A stretch of DNA of 36,178 nt, from positions 1 to 36,178 of the IMG/VR virus record IMGVR_UViG_3300030222_000031; one strand, 5' to 3'. This DNA is from a virus. Numbering within the stretch: position 1 is the first letter of the stretch; each line of letters starts with the position of its first letter. The notes under the pieces are model-generated. The model ran no database searches and was not told the DNA's origin. It saw only the letters and a program-made list of their open reading frames with translations. Positions 1 through 6,548 of the stretch are shown here, in pieces. The translations under genes and the position numbers were made by a program.

Positions 1-1335
1 GTGGCGGATTACAAAACCTACATCGAAAAAAAGGGCGATTGGTACCACTACAGGCGGAAGGTGCCGCAGGAGTTCCGCGCCGTAGATAGCCGCCGCTATG
101 TCAAAAAGGCCCTGAAGACCCGCGACCGTGCCGAAGCCGCCGCCAGGGCGCTGAAATTTGACGCCCAAGTGGTCGCGCGCTGGGAAGCGCTCCTCACCAG
201 CCAAAGCGACGAACCGCAAGCGATCCACAACGCTGCTAAGGCCGTCGCAAGGGCGCACGGCTTCCAGTACCTGCCATTTGATGAAGTGATGAACCTTCCG
301 CCTGATGAATTCATGGAACGGGCGGCGAAGCTTGATGATCTTGGACCGGACCAACCGGTCAATTTTCAGGCCCTGTTCGGACCCAAGACCCTTGAAATCA
401 GGATTTCACAGATCTTGGCCGAGTTCGAGAAGATCAACAAAAAGGAACTAAGCGGCAAAAACGATGACCAACTGCGCGTGTGGCGCAATCCGCGAAAACG
501 GGCGGTCAAAAACTGGCTTTCGATCAACCCTGATGTGCCGCTGGACCAGATCAACCAGTTTCACGCGCTCGACTTCCGCGACTGGTGGATAGACCGGATC
601 GAAAACGAAGGCTTGAAAAACGGTTCGGCCAACAAGGACATTCAGCACCTTTCAAGAATGCACCGGGAACTGTGCGCCTTTCACCGAATCCCGTCCATCA
701 ATCCATTTCAGGGCACATGGCTTTCCAATGATGATAACGGCGAGCGGTTCCCGTTTTCCCGCGAATGGGTGGAAAACAGGATTTTGCCGGGCTTGGATCG
801 CATGAACGAGGAAGCCCGCGCAATTGTCCTGATCGTTGCATCGACCGGCGCGCGTCCGGCTGAGATTGCCCGCCTGCCAAAGGACAAGTTCTTTCTGGAC
901 GCCGATATCCCGCATGTTCTTATTGAACCAACCGACAAAGCCAAGCTCAAAACCAAATACTCAAAGCGCACGGTTCCCCTTTGCGGTTCGGCGCTTGCAG
1001 GTGCAAGACTTCTGGTCAGCTTGCCCGAGCGCCGGTACCGGGAAAAATCGTCTAACCTGTCAGCAGCCGTAAACAAGTACCTTGAAGACAATAGTTTGCG
1101 GGAAACCCCCAACCACACCTTTTACGGCTTGCGCCACACCTTCCAGGACGGTTTGACGGCGCTGGACGTTGCCGACCGGATGCAAACGGAAATCATGGGG
1201 CACAAGTTCGACCGGCCCTTGTATGGCACCGGCCCGACGCTGGACCACAAAAACCGGATCGTTGAACAACTCGCCTTTTACCTGCCCGGCCAAACCCGCC
1301 CGGCCTCGATGCCAGATGAAAGGGAAAGCGCATGA
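1..1335 (+). CDS. int: Phage tyrosine recombinase / integrase
   Basis: Site-specific recombinase that would integrate and excise the prophage. The N-terminal 60 residues (YIEKKGDWYHYRRKVPQEFR) match the short beta-rich arm-binding region seen in DUF6538-type integrases. A helical core-binding region follows, and the catalytic domain spans about 250-430. Visible catalytic residues are R285 in STGARPAEI, R378 in YGLRHTF (Y375 stands where HxxR integrases have His), H401 in IMGH and the likely nucleophile Y408. It opens with GTG at base 1 of the window, so a longer N terminus or an upstream start cannot be excluded, although 444 residues is a normal length. It overlaps the next gene by ATGA. Position at the left end, facing inward, fits an attachment site just left of the window. 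Confidence 0.93.
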   Translation: MADYKTYIEKKGDWYHYRRKVPQEFRAVDSRRYVKKALKTRDRAEAAARALKFDAQVVARWEALLTSQSDEPQAIHNAAKAVARAHGFQYLPFDEVMNLPPDEFMERAAKLDDLGPDQPVNFQALFGPKTLEIRISQILAEFEKINKKELSGKNDDQLRVWRNPRKRAVKNWLSINPDVPLDQINQFHALDFRDWWIDRIENEGLKNGSANKDIQHLSRMHRELCAFHRIPSINPFQGTWLSNDDNGERFPFSREWVENRILPGLDRMNEEARAIVLIVASTGARPAEIARLPKDKFFLDADIPHVLIEPTDKAKLKTKYSKRTVPLCGSALAGARLLVSLPERRYREKSSNLSAAVNKYLEDNSLRETPNHTFYGLRHTFQDGLTALDVADRMQTEIMGHKFDRPLYGTGPTLDHKNRIVEQLAFYLPGQTRPASMPDERESA

Positions 1336-1532
1336 CAACCCATACAGGACCCGCACGGATTGATTTGGAAGACTTCCTAGACCAGCGTTTGCGGGGCGTC
1401 GTCTTGCCGTCGCACGCATCGCCTCAAGAACATATTGAATGGCTGGTAAGGCCAATCAAAAGGCGAGCGGATAGGAAAAGCCCGCTGGATCTGATCGCAG
1501 AAGACCGGGCACACGAAGTCCCGGCCAAGTGA
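1332..1532 (+). CDS. Small protein translationally coupled to integrase
   Basis: A 66-residue ORF whose ATG overlaps the integrase stop codon (ATGA), which suggests coupled translation. The protein is hydrophilic with basic stretches (IKRRADRKSP) and no recognised domain. An excisionase-like accessory role could be imagined from the position, but no winged-helix signature is visible, so no function is assigned. From its stop to 1753 there are about 220 bases in which I see no gene. Confidence 0.5.
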   Translation: MTTHTGPARIDLEDFLDQRLRGVVLPSHASPQEHIEWLVRPIKRRADRKSPLDLIAEDRAHEVPAK

Positions 1533-1753
1533 CCTCCCCCGAATGAAACCGAAATCAAACTCGATCGCGACCGGTCGAGCATGGGCCGCGCACTTTTTCG
1601 GTTGATCAAGCCCCCCAGAAATGGTTGCACCTAAGGAAGCCGAGTATGCGGCCTCGCCTGATCTTGCTCACAGTTTTACCCGCGTTCTGGCTCATCACCG
1701 GCCAAAGGAAATCAACTTGAACCCTTGAGTTTCCCTTGTCTTGCTAGCCTTGA

Positions 1754-1969
1754 TTACAAACACAGCTTCTGCAAATCTTCCATCCGCTCTATGAGCACAA
1801 GCACCTTCTCTGTCTGGCCTTTGTAAACCAGATCACGTGGCGTTTCCCCGGCGAGGAGATCGTGTGGCGAATCCAGCCACGCTACCTTTTCGGCCGAGGA
1901 CATAAGCGGGTCTAGACGGTCAACTATATAGACCAGATTCTGGTAGGTCTGCGGGTTCTGAATATGCAT
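1754..1969 (-). CDS. DUF2384 / Xre-MbcA-ParS type toxin-binding domain protein
   Basis: A 71-residue protein. Its C-terminal half, WLDSPHDLLAGETPRDLV followed by KVLVLIERME, has the pattern of the toxin-binding domain of Xre/MbcA/ParS antitoxins: W-L, P, L-G-x-TP, then a closing helix. In that family the domain usually follows a DNA-binding HTH and pairs with a RES-type toxin. Here there is no HTH and no RES toxin nearby. The open frame extends upstream to 2239, but that part overlaps another gene out of frame and is very basic; the ATG at 1969, preceded by GAGGGCGG, is the sensible start. It lies 61 bases downstream of the gene at 2031-2294 and may be co-transcribed. It could be an orphan antitoxin or a regulator. 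Confidence 0.72.
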   Translation of the reverse strand: MHIQNPQTYQNLVYIVDRLDPLMSSAEKVAWLDSPHDLLAGETPRDLVYKGQTEKVLVLIERMEDLQKLCL

Positions 1970-1998
1970 TCCGCCCTCTACTTGATGCAGTCTTGGCT

Positions 1999-2025
1999 GA
2001 CCGGCCGGGATTACCCCGGCCGGTC
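1999..2025. repeat. Perfect 11-bp inverted repeat between two minus-strand genes
   Basis: Arms GACCGGCCGGG and CCCGGCCGGTC with a 5-base loop (ATTAC). It lies between the genes at 2031-2294 and 1754-1969. No T-run follows on either strand, so it is not a classical rho-independent terminator. It could be an RNA-stabilising hairpin, an attenuator or a protein-binding site. Confidence 0.6.
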
Positions 2026-2030
2026 GACGG

Positions 2031-2294
2031 TTAGGAGCTTTTCGCCCGCCGCCTCTCACGGCGCCGTTTGGTGACATATCCCTCCCGGATAATGGCACGC
2101 AGCTGCAGATCCGCCCGTGAAAACAGCATGGCCGTTGCGCGCAACCGTGCCGCGGTTTGTTTTGCCCCAATGGCCTCTGCATAAAGCGCCATCTCAATGG
2201 ACTTGCTCGAAAGCTGCTTCGCCTCCTCGCACTTGGCAAAGGCCTCGTCCGTCAAGGCCAACCGGTTCAGATCACAACTTCTACACTTACTCAT
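2031..2294 (-). CDS. Small hypothetical protein, basic C terminus
   Basis: An 87-residue protein starting MSKCRSCDLNRLALTDE with an excellent ribosome binding site (GGGGAGGTGTC before ATG), which supports it as a real gene. It has a CxxC near the start, an alanine-rich helical middle and a strongly basic end (KRRRERRRAKSS) that could bind nucleic acid. I do not recognise a family. It probably forms an operon with the DUF2384 gene downstream. Confidence 0.6.
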   Translation of the reverse strand: MSKCRSCDLNRLALTDEAFAKCEEAKQLSSKSIEMALYAEAIGAKQTAARLRATAMLFSRADLQLRAIIREGYVTKRRRERRRAKSS

Positions 2295-2432
2295 GACACC
2301 TCCCCTCGAAGAGATGCCGGACGCGCCCGGTTACTCAACCAGGCCAGCGCCGACGCTCCGTCACCGCGGCTCTGGTCCGACGCCTCCCCGCTACAAATGA
2401 CCGGGCGCAAGGACGAGGCTATTGAGTTTTCT

Positions 2433-2461
2433 TTGCAATTTTCAATAAAAAAACCTATAAT
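2433..2461 (+). promoter_or_regulatory. Near-consensus sigma70-type promoter
   Basis: TTGCAA at 2433-2438, a 17-base spacer and a perfect TATAAT at 2456-2461, in an AT-rich stretch that stands out from the GC-rich surroundings. The predicted start of transcription is near 2468, about 20 bases before the ATG at 2488. It should drive the 2488-3533 operon, probably also in the lysogen. Confidence 0.75.
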
Positions 2462-2487
2462 TACATATCATAGTTCCACAACTAAAA

Positions 2488-2748
2488 ATGGCGCTGCCGT
2501 TGCGTTTTCAAATGACCGATGACGATACGCGCGGACTTGGCATTGCCTATCTCGCGCTTGCTGAGGCCCTTGCCGATCATGCCCCCAAGGCGTTTCGCCA
2601 GGTGATGGCGGACGTTTATGCAGCTCTCGACAAGGAACAGGAGGAAAGGCCCGGCGCCGACCTGACGCTCGGGTTTGAGTTCACCGAACTTGCGGAAGCC
2701 GCGGAGCCCGGCAACGGACCGGAGACCGCGCCGCCGGTCCTGCCATGA
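2488..2748 (+). CDS. Small acidic hypothetical protein, partner of RadC-like gene
   Basis: An 86-residue acidic, mostly helical protein (LALAEALADHAPKAFRQVMADVYAALD) with no family I recognise. It is the first gene after the strong promoter at 2433-2461 and its stop overlaps the ATG of the RadC-like gene (ATGA), so the two are co-expressed. No clear Shine-Dalgarno sequence precedes the ATG at 2488; an internal ATG at 2512 is an alternative start. A dedicated partner or regulator of the RadC-like protein is an inference from the coupling only. Confidence 0.65.
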   Translation: MALPLRFQMTDDDTRGLGIAYLALAEALADHAPKAFRQVMADVYAALDKEQEERPGADLTLGFEFTELAEAAEPGNGPETAPPVLP

Positions 2749-3533
2749 CCCCCCGCTACCGCAACCGGCCAGCCTATTACAGCGGGACACCCGCACACCG
2801 GGACACCTGGAAACTTGTTCAATCCAAGCCCGAGCTTGCGGCCGATCATCACTACATCGAGTGTTTGCTGAGCTTTTCCACGCCCTATCCTGACGTGCGC
2901 ATCCAGGCCAAAACGGTCCTAGCCGAGTACGGATCTCTGGCGAAGGCCTGCCGGGCCGAGTGGGCGGCACTCAAAGCTCTTGGCCTCACAGATGAAGGGG
3001 CCGATGCCATACGATCGGTTGGCTTTGCGGCCGATATGGTGAAACAAGAGGAAGACACTCAGGAGCGCGTCTGGATTCGGACGCAGGAGGATGCTGTCGA
3101 ATACATTGACACGCATCTGGCGCCAGACCAGCCGGAATGGCTGGCCGTCCTTTATCTAGATGTGAAGAACGGCGCCCACCGTGCGGTCCTGATCCAGGAC
3201 GGCTCACCATCTATCACGGATCAAACAGGCCTCGAACTGATCCGCCACGGGCTACGGGAAAATGCGCGCCAGATGGCCATGCTCATCCAGTCTAGCAAGA
3301 ACGCGCCCTCGCCCCGCACGGAAGAGGTGCTGGCTCTGCGCAAAATGCTCCGCACCGGTGAACTGATTGGCCTCGACCTTCTGGAGCTCTACTACCGCGG
3401 ACGGCACGGCGTTAAATCGTTCATCGGCTGGGTGGAGCCTCTAGACCAACCAGAACCACAAAAATCCATCACCAAAGAGGATATCGAAGCGATCCGGGCA
3501 GCGCTTGATGCGGCAACGGATCAGTTTGAGTAG
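2745..3533 (+). CDS. RadC-like JAB/MPN-fold protein lacking metal ligands
   Basis: A 262-residue protein with RadC-type architecture. Residues about 35-90 resemble the N-terminal helix-hairpin region (LLSFSTPYPDVRIQAKTVLAEYG, then LGLTDEGADAIR). Residues about 130-232 follow the JAB/MPN core: LAVLYLDVKN, a short strand-turn, RHGLRENARQMAML, then ELIGLDLLELYYRG. Where RadC has the HNHPSG metal site the sequence reads IQSSKNAPSP (181-190), and the later Asp-His of the DH strand is also changed. The protease-like Zn site is therefore absent and the protein is probably non-catalytic or acts by binding. It is translationally coupled to the 86-residue protein. RadC-like genes are common in mobile elements, but their role is unresolved. 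Confidence 0.72.
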   Translation: MTPRYRNRPAYYSGTPAHRDTWKLVQSKPELAADHHYIECLLSFSTPYPDVRIQAKTVLAEYGSLAKACRAEWAALKALGLTDEGADAIRSVGFAADMVKQEEDTQERVWIRTQEDAVEYIDTHLAPDQPEWLAVLYLDVKNGAHRAVLIQDGSPSITDQTGLELIRHGLRENARQMAMLIQSSKNAPSPRTEEVLALRKMLRTGELIGLDLLELYYRGRHGVKSFIGWVEPLDQPEPQKSITKEDIEAIRAALDAATDQFE

Positions 3534-3822
3534 CGGTGTGTTGAACTGCTAGCAATGGGGCCCAAACCTACCGTTTGTAATCATTTGAAATGCGCTTCAA
3601 ATCAGAGTTTCATGGGTACGAAAAAGGCATTTGCAGCGCATTTAAATTTACGAAACTGAACTCGACCAAGCCACGAGTTCCCGGTGTGATTACAACACTG
3701 AGCAATGAAGCCGGTTCGATTGGCTCAAAAACAACACCATCAAAGAAATGCAACCCGTCTATCGTCCGCGCTATGAGCGAGAACCGCTTACGATCAACGC
3801 GTGAAACGGCAAATGCATACAC
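3534..3822. other. Intergenic region without convincing gene
   Basis: About 290 AT-richer bases between the RadC-like gene and the lysis terminator. It contains an inverted repeat at 3584-3601 (TTTGAA / TTCAAA around ATGCGC). Short frames are open on both strands, but each runs into the terminator hairpin and lacks a ribosome binding site. I see no supported gene. Confidence 0.5.
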
Positions 3823-3860
3823 AAAAAAAGCGCGCCCCGGCATCCCGAGGCGCGCTTTTT
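3823..3860. terminator. Bidirectional rho-independent terminator
   Basis: Stem AGCGCGCC (3829-3836) pairing with GGCGCGCT (3849-3856). An A7 run lies on the left and a T5 run on the right, so it can stop transcripts from both strands. It sits 2 bases beyond the last lysis gene on the minus strand and about 290 bases after the RadC-like gene on the plus strand. Confidence 0.9.
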
Positions 3861-3861
3861 C

Positions 3862-4140
3862 TTACTTGTCTTTGGATGCAGCCACCAAAACCGCCGCAAA
3901 CCGTTCGGGCATGTCGTGAAACTCTTTCTTCATGTCCTTTAACTCGGTGACCAGCCGGGCTTCCAGATCCTTCAACAGCTCTTGGCTTGCGTAGCTCTTG
4001 GCGACTTCCAGACGGAAGTCGTTCAAGTCACGCCGCACCGCGAGAATGTAGGAAAACAGGAACCACCAAGCCCCGACCAGCGGGCCGCCCATGGCAATCA
4101 TGAACAGAACCATTTCAAACGTGATGACGCCTTCTATCAC
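3862..4140 (-). CDS. Small membrane protein with coiled coil, lysis cassette
   Basis: A 92-residue protein with one N-terminal membrane segment (MVLFMIAMGGPLVGAWWFLFSYIL), then a charged amphipathic helix rich in E/K/L that is likely coiled coil. I chose the GTG at 4140 because it forms a GTGA overlap with the outer-spanin stop and has GGGGG about 6 bases upstream; a GTG at 4146 is also possible. It is the last gene before the terminator. One membrane segment plus a helix would suit a lysis accessory protein or an unusual holin, but no family is recognised. Confidence 0.65.
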   Translation of the reverse strand: MIEGVITFEMVLFMIAMGGPLVGAWWFLFSYILAVRRDLNDFRLEVAKSYASQELLKDLEARLVTELKDMKKEFHDMPERFAAVLVAASKDK

Positions 4141-4358
4141 CAGCACCCCCGCCGTTTGCCGTTGCGATCGTTCGCCGCGATCCGTTCGGCCCCGCCCCGG
4201 TCGGCAACCACGACAGCGGCAAACGCCGCCGCATTAAGGCTGTTCGCCGTAAACCCCGCGCAAGGCCCGGCATTCTTCACGGTTTCGCATCCGGTCAGAA
4301 TGGCGGAAATACTCAAGACACAAACGCTCGTTTTCAAGCTTCTGCAAAAAGGCATCAT
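4137..4358 (-). CDS. Outer-membrane spanin lipoprotein (Rz1-like)
   Basis: A 73-residue lipoprotein. After a short basic start (MMPFCRSLK) there is a hydrophobic stretch and a lipobox LTGC, so signal peptidase II would leave an acylated Cys at the head of ETVKNAG. It would pair with the inner spanin to fuse inner and outer membranes in the last step of lysis. The ATG at 4358 has AAAGGG 6 bases upstream. The gene begins inside the inner-spanin gene in another frame (125 bases shared), the usual overlapped Rz/Rz1 arrangement. It lacks the proline-rich stretch of lambda Rz1, so the call rests on lipobox and context. Confidence 0.75.
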   Translation of the reverse strand: MMPFCRSLKTSVCVLSISAILTGCETVKNAGPCAGFTANSLNAAAFAAVVVADRGGAERIAANDRNGKRRGCW

Positions 4359-4536
4359 CACGCGCCCTTTCCTGTTCAAGGGTCAGGGCAGCTTCCAGGT
4401 CTTCGGCCCTGTCCCTCAATAACGCCCGAGACCCGCCGAGCGCATAAACGGACGCAACCAACACCATGCCCAACAAAAAGGCCGCTGAAATGCGGCCCGT
4501 TTTGGTGAAGAACAAGAACTTGAAAACGGCAATCAT
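4234..4536 (-). CDS. Inner-membrane spanin (Rz-like)
   Basis: A 100-residue protein with one N-terminal membrane segment (about residues 15-33, RISAAFLLGMVLVASVYAL) followed by a charged helix (LLRDRAEDLEAALTLEQERARDD), the layout of i-spanins. The ATG at 4536 overlaps the endolysin stop by ATGA. A longer open frame extends upstream inside the endolysin gene but is only a shadow. The C terminus (LCLEYFRHSDRMRNREECRALRGV) has two cysteines that might allow disulfide-linked dimers, as known for some spanins. Confidence 0.78.
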   Translation of the reverse strand: MIAVFKFLFFTKTGRISAAFLLGMVLVASVYALGGSRALLRDRAEDLEAALTLEQERARDDAFLQKLENERLCLEYFRHSDRMRNREECRALRGVYGEQP

Positions 4537-5315
4537 CCGGCCCGCTCCCTTTGCAACAGGAGATAGCCGCCAAGGGCAACGGCCATGACCAGGGAGACGG
4601 CCAACGCCCATTGCAGCGGCCCCGAGCCGGACAAGACCGCGCCAAGCCCGGAAAGAGCCCCCACCCCTTGCGTAACGCCTTCCGGCGTGCGCCAGGCGGA
4701 CAGCCAACCCGTTTCGCTGGCAGGCGCCTTGCAGCCGGCCGGCTTTGGAACCGGCACGCCTTGTATCGCCGCTGAAGGATCGGCCCGCGCCTTTGCAGCC
4801 CGATAAAGATCCAGAGACAGGGCTTGCACTTCGCGCACCCGCCGTGCCCATCCATTCTTGTTGTACCGCCAATTCTTGAGGCGTTTCATGTAGGCAAGCC
4901 GCGCCCGGCAATAGGCGGTGATCAGGGCGGGAAGGTCCCGCCCGTTCATCGCGCTCAGCGTTTGCACCCCGACGATCCCGTCAGCGACAACACCAAGCAG
5001 CCTTTGCAGGTATTTGACCGCCCGGCCCGGCCCGCTGTTCACGCCAAAGTCAAAAACGGCATAGTCAATCCCGGCCGGCAGGCGGGCACCGCGCACCGCG
5101 TCCCAATACTTTACCTTATAGATCCGCCGCGCTTCATCGCGCGACAGATTGCGCACGTCTTCGATGCTGACCGGTTCGCCCCGCCATTCGCGCAAGGTCT
5201 GAAGTGTGATTCCGTACTTGGTCGCCCCGCCCGGATCTTCCCGCCTTGGCCGGTTTGCAAATCCGCCTTCATGGCCGAATAGATGCGGCTCGATGGCGTC
5301 AAATGTCGCTTCCAT
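4533..5315 (-). CDS. GH108 endolysin (muramidase) with C-terminal membrane anchor
   Basis: A 260-residue cell-wall hydrolase. The N-terminal domain has the glycosyl hydrolase 108 signature: catalytic E16 in HEGGF, then DPGGATKYGIT (27-37), IYKVKYWD (65-72) and DYAVFDFGVNSG (84-95). A peptidoglycan-binding-like helical segment follows (QRLLGVVADGIVG). Near the C terminus residues about 234-254 (PLQWALAVSLVMAVALGGYLL) form a membrane segment, so the enzyme may be tethered. The ATG at 5315 has AAAGGG 7 bases upstream and is preferred over one at 5330. It is the first gene of the lysis cassette, directly below a terminator at 5345-5366. Confidence 0.9.
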   Translation of the reverse strand: MEATFDAIEPHLFGHEGGFANRPRREDPGGATKYGITLQTLREWRGEPVSIEDVRNLSRDEARRIYKVKYWDAVRGARLPAGIDYAVFDFGVNSGPGRAVKYLQRLLGVVADGIVGVQTLSAMNGRDLPALITAYCRARLAYMKRLKNWRYNKNGWARRVREVQALSLDLYRAAKARADPSAAIQGVPVPKPAGCKAPASETGWLSAWRTPEGVTQGVGALSGLGAVLSGSGPLQWALAVSLVMAVALGGYLLLQRERAG

Positions 5316-5344
5316 GGTCTGCCCTTTCATCTGGTTGCAGGCAC

Positions 5345-5366
5345 AAAAAAAGCCGCTTGCGCGGCT
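5345..5366 (-). terminator. Rho-independent terminator upstream of lysis cassette
   Basis: Minus-strand hairpin AGCCGC / GCGGCT with a 4-base loop, followed by T7. It lies 30 bases before the endolysin start. It probably ended the tail transcript before the HNH cargo separated it from the tail genes; lysis genes downstream then need read-through. Confidence 0.85.
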
Positions 5367-5457
5367 CAGATTTCGAGAAATAATTTGGAGATTCCGAGTT
5401 GCTAGCGTCTAAGTGGCAACTTAGCTTTCTTCAGCATGTACACCTCACTCAGGTTCA

Positions 5458-5473
5458 AAGATGATTTCAAAAA
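5458..5473 (+). repeat. 16-bp direct repeat, left copy (cargo boundary)
   Basis: The sequence AAGATGATTTCAAAAA occurs here and again at 7443-7458, just beyond the start of the SRA-HNH gene. The two copies bracket the HNH-HIT and SRA-HNH genes. The left copy overlaps the start codon of HNH-HIT. It could be a duplication from insertion, a site for excision by homologous recombination, or an A-rich coincidence. Confidence 0.55.
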
Positions 5474-6492
5474 GCGCGGCATTTCAGAAGCTTAAAGACT
5501 ATATCTCGACGAAAATGCGAATGTCACATGTATACCAACCGGCGATGATCCGTGCGCTACTGAATGGTGGTGGAAGCGCGAACATAGAGAACATTGCGGC
5601 GGCTCTTCTGAGGGAAGACCAATCACAAATCGAGTACTACTGCCACAGGGTGAAATCCATGGTTGGGCCGGTACTAGGCCGCAATGGAATTGTTAATCCT
5701 GTCAGGTCCGGAAGGAAGATCGTCGGATATGAACTCGCTGATATAGAAGCTCTTACTGACATCGAAAAAGCCGAACTCGTAAGCCTGTGTGATGCCAAGC
5801 TTGAAAACTACATAGAGAAACGTGGTGGTGAAATCTGGGCACACCGCACTCCGGCTGAAGGATATGTTCCGGGCACAGTCCGCTACGAGATCCTGAAACG
5901 CGCGCACTACCGCTGCGAACTCTGCGGGGTCTCTGCTGAAGAAAAGGCACTACAGGTAGACCATATCGTTCCTCGTGCACGCGGCGGAAGCGATGACATA
6001 AGCAATTTCCAAGCGCTTTGTTATTCCTGCAACGCCACCAAGCGAGACCGGGATGACACAGACTTTAGAGCCATGGCTGAAAGCTACCACCATCGCGAGG
6101 CGTCTTGCGTATTTTGCGACATAGACGAGCAGAGAATAGTCTCCGAAAACGAGCTCGCTGTTGCAATTCTGGACGGATATCCGGTCACGGAGGGGCACAC
6201 CCTCATCATACCCAAACGCCATGTTTCCAGTTACTTCGATCTCCACCAGCCGGAGTTGAATGCTGTACAAAGACTGTTGCAGGAACAGAAAAGTCTACTG
6301 ACAACTAATGACCCGGAAATCACTGGCTACAATGTTGGCGTGAATTGTGGTTCAGACGCTGGCCAGACTATCTTTCATTGTCACATCCACCTGATCCCAC
6401 GACGCAAAGGCGATACACCGAATCCGCGGGGCGGGGTCAGAGGCGTCATCCCGGATCGGCAATACTATGACCCAACAAAGCCCCCAAAGTAG
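5461..6492 (+). CDS. HNH endonuclease-HIT hydrolase fusion, candidate defence protein
   Basis: A 343-residue fusion. Residues 1-120 are a helical region with a winged-helix feel (MVGPVLGRNGIVNPVRSGRKIVGYELAD) that I cannot name. Residues 148-195 are a complete Zn-type HNH nuclease: CELC (152-155), VDHIVP with DH 167-168, N182, CYSCN (187-191). Residues 213-320 are a HIT domain: CVFC (216-219), PKRH (250-253) and the histidine triad HCHIHLIP (306-313). HIT proteins hydrolyse or transfer nucleotides; aprataxin-type members remove AMP from DNA ends. A nuclease joined to such an enzyme suggests DNA cleavage plus end or nucleotide processing. It is opposite in strand to the phage late genes and converges on the SRA-HNH gene. 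Phage or plasmid defence is inferred from domains and place only. Confidence 0.88.
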   Translation: MISKSAAFQKLKDYISTKMRMSHVYQPAMIRALLNGGGSANIENIAAALLREDQSQIEYYCHRVKSMVGPVLGRNGIVNPVRSGRKIVGYELADIEALTDIEKAELVSLCDAKLENYIEKRGGEIWAHRTPAEGYVPGTVRYEILKRAHYRCELCGVSAEEKALQVDHIVPRARGGSDDISNFQALCYSCNATKRDRDDTDFRAMAESYHHREASCVFCDIDEQRIVSENELAVAILDGYPVTEGHTLIIPKRHVSSYFDLHQPELNAVQRLLQEQKSLLTTNDPEITGYNVGVNCGSDAGQTIFHCHIHLIPRRKGDTPNPRGGVRGVIPDRQYYDPTKPPK

Positions 6493-6548
6493 TCTTTTAT
6501 CGGTACGTGTCTCACGCGTAACAAGAAGGCACGAGGGGAACTACGCCG

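Noticed and set aside
3590-3919. Open frames on both strands between the RadC-like and lysis genes
   Set aside because: Both cross the terminator hairpin at 3823-3860 and lack a ribosome binding site.
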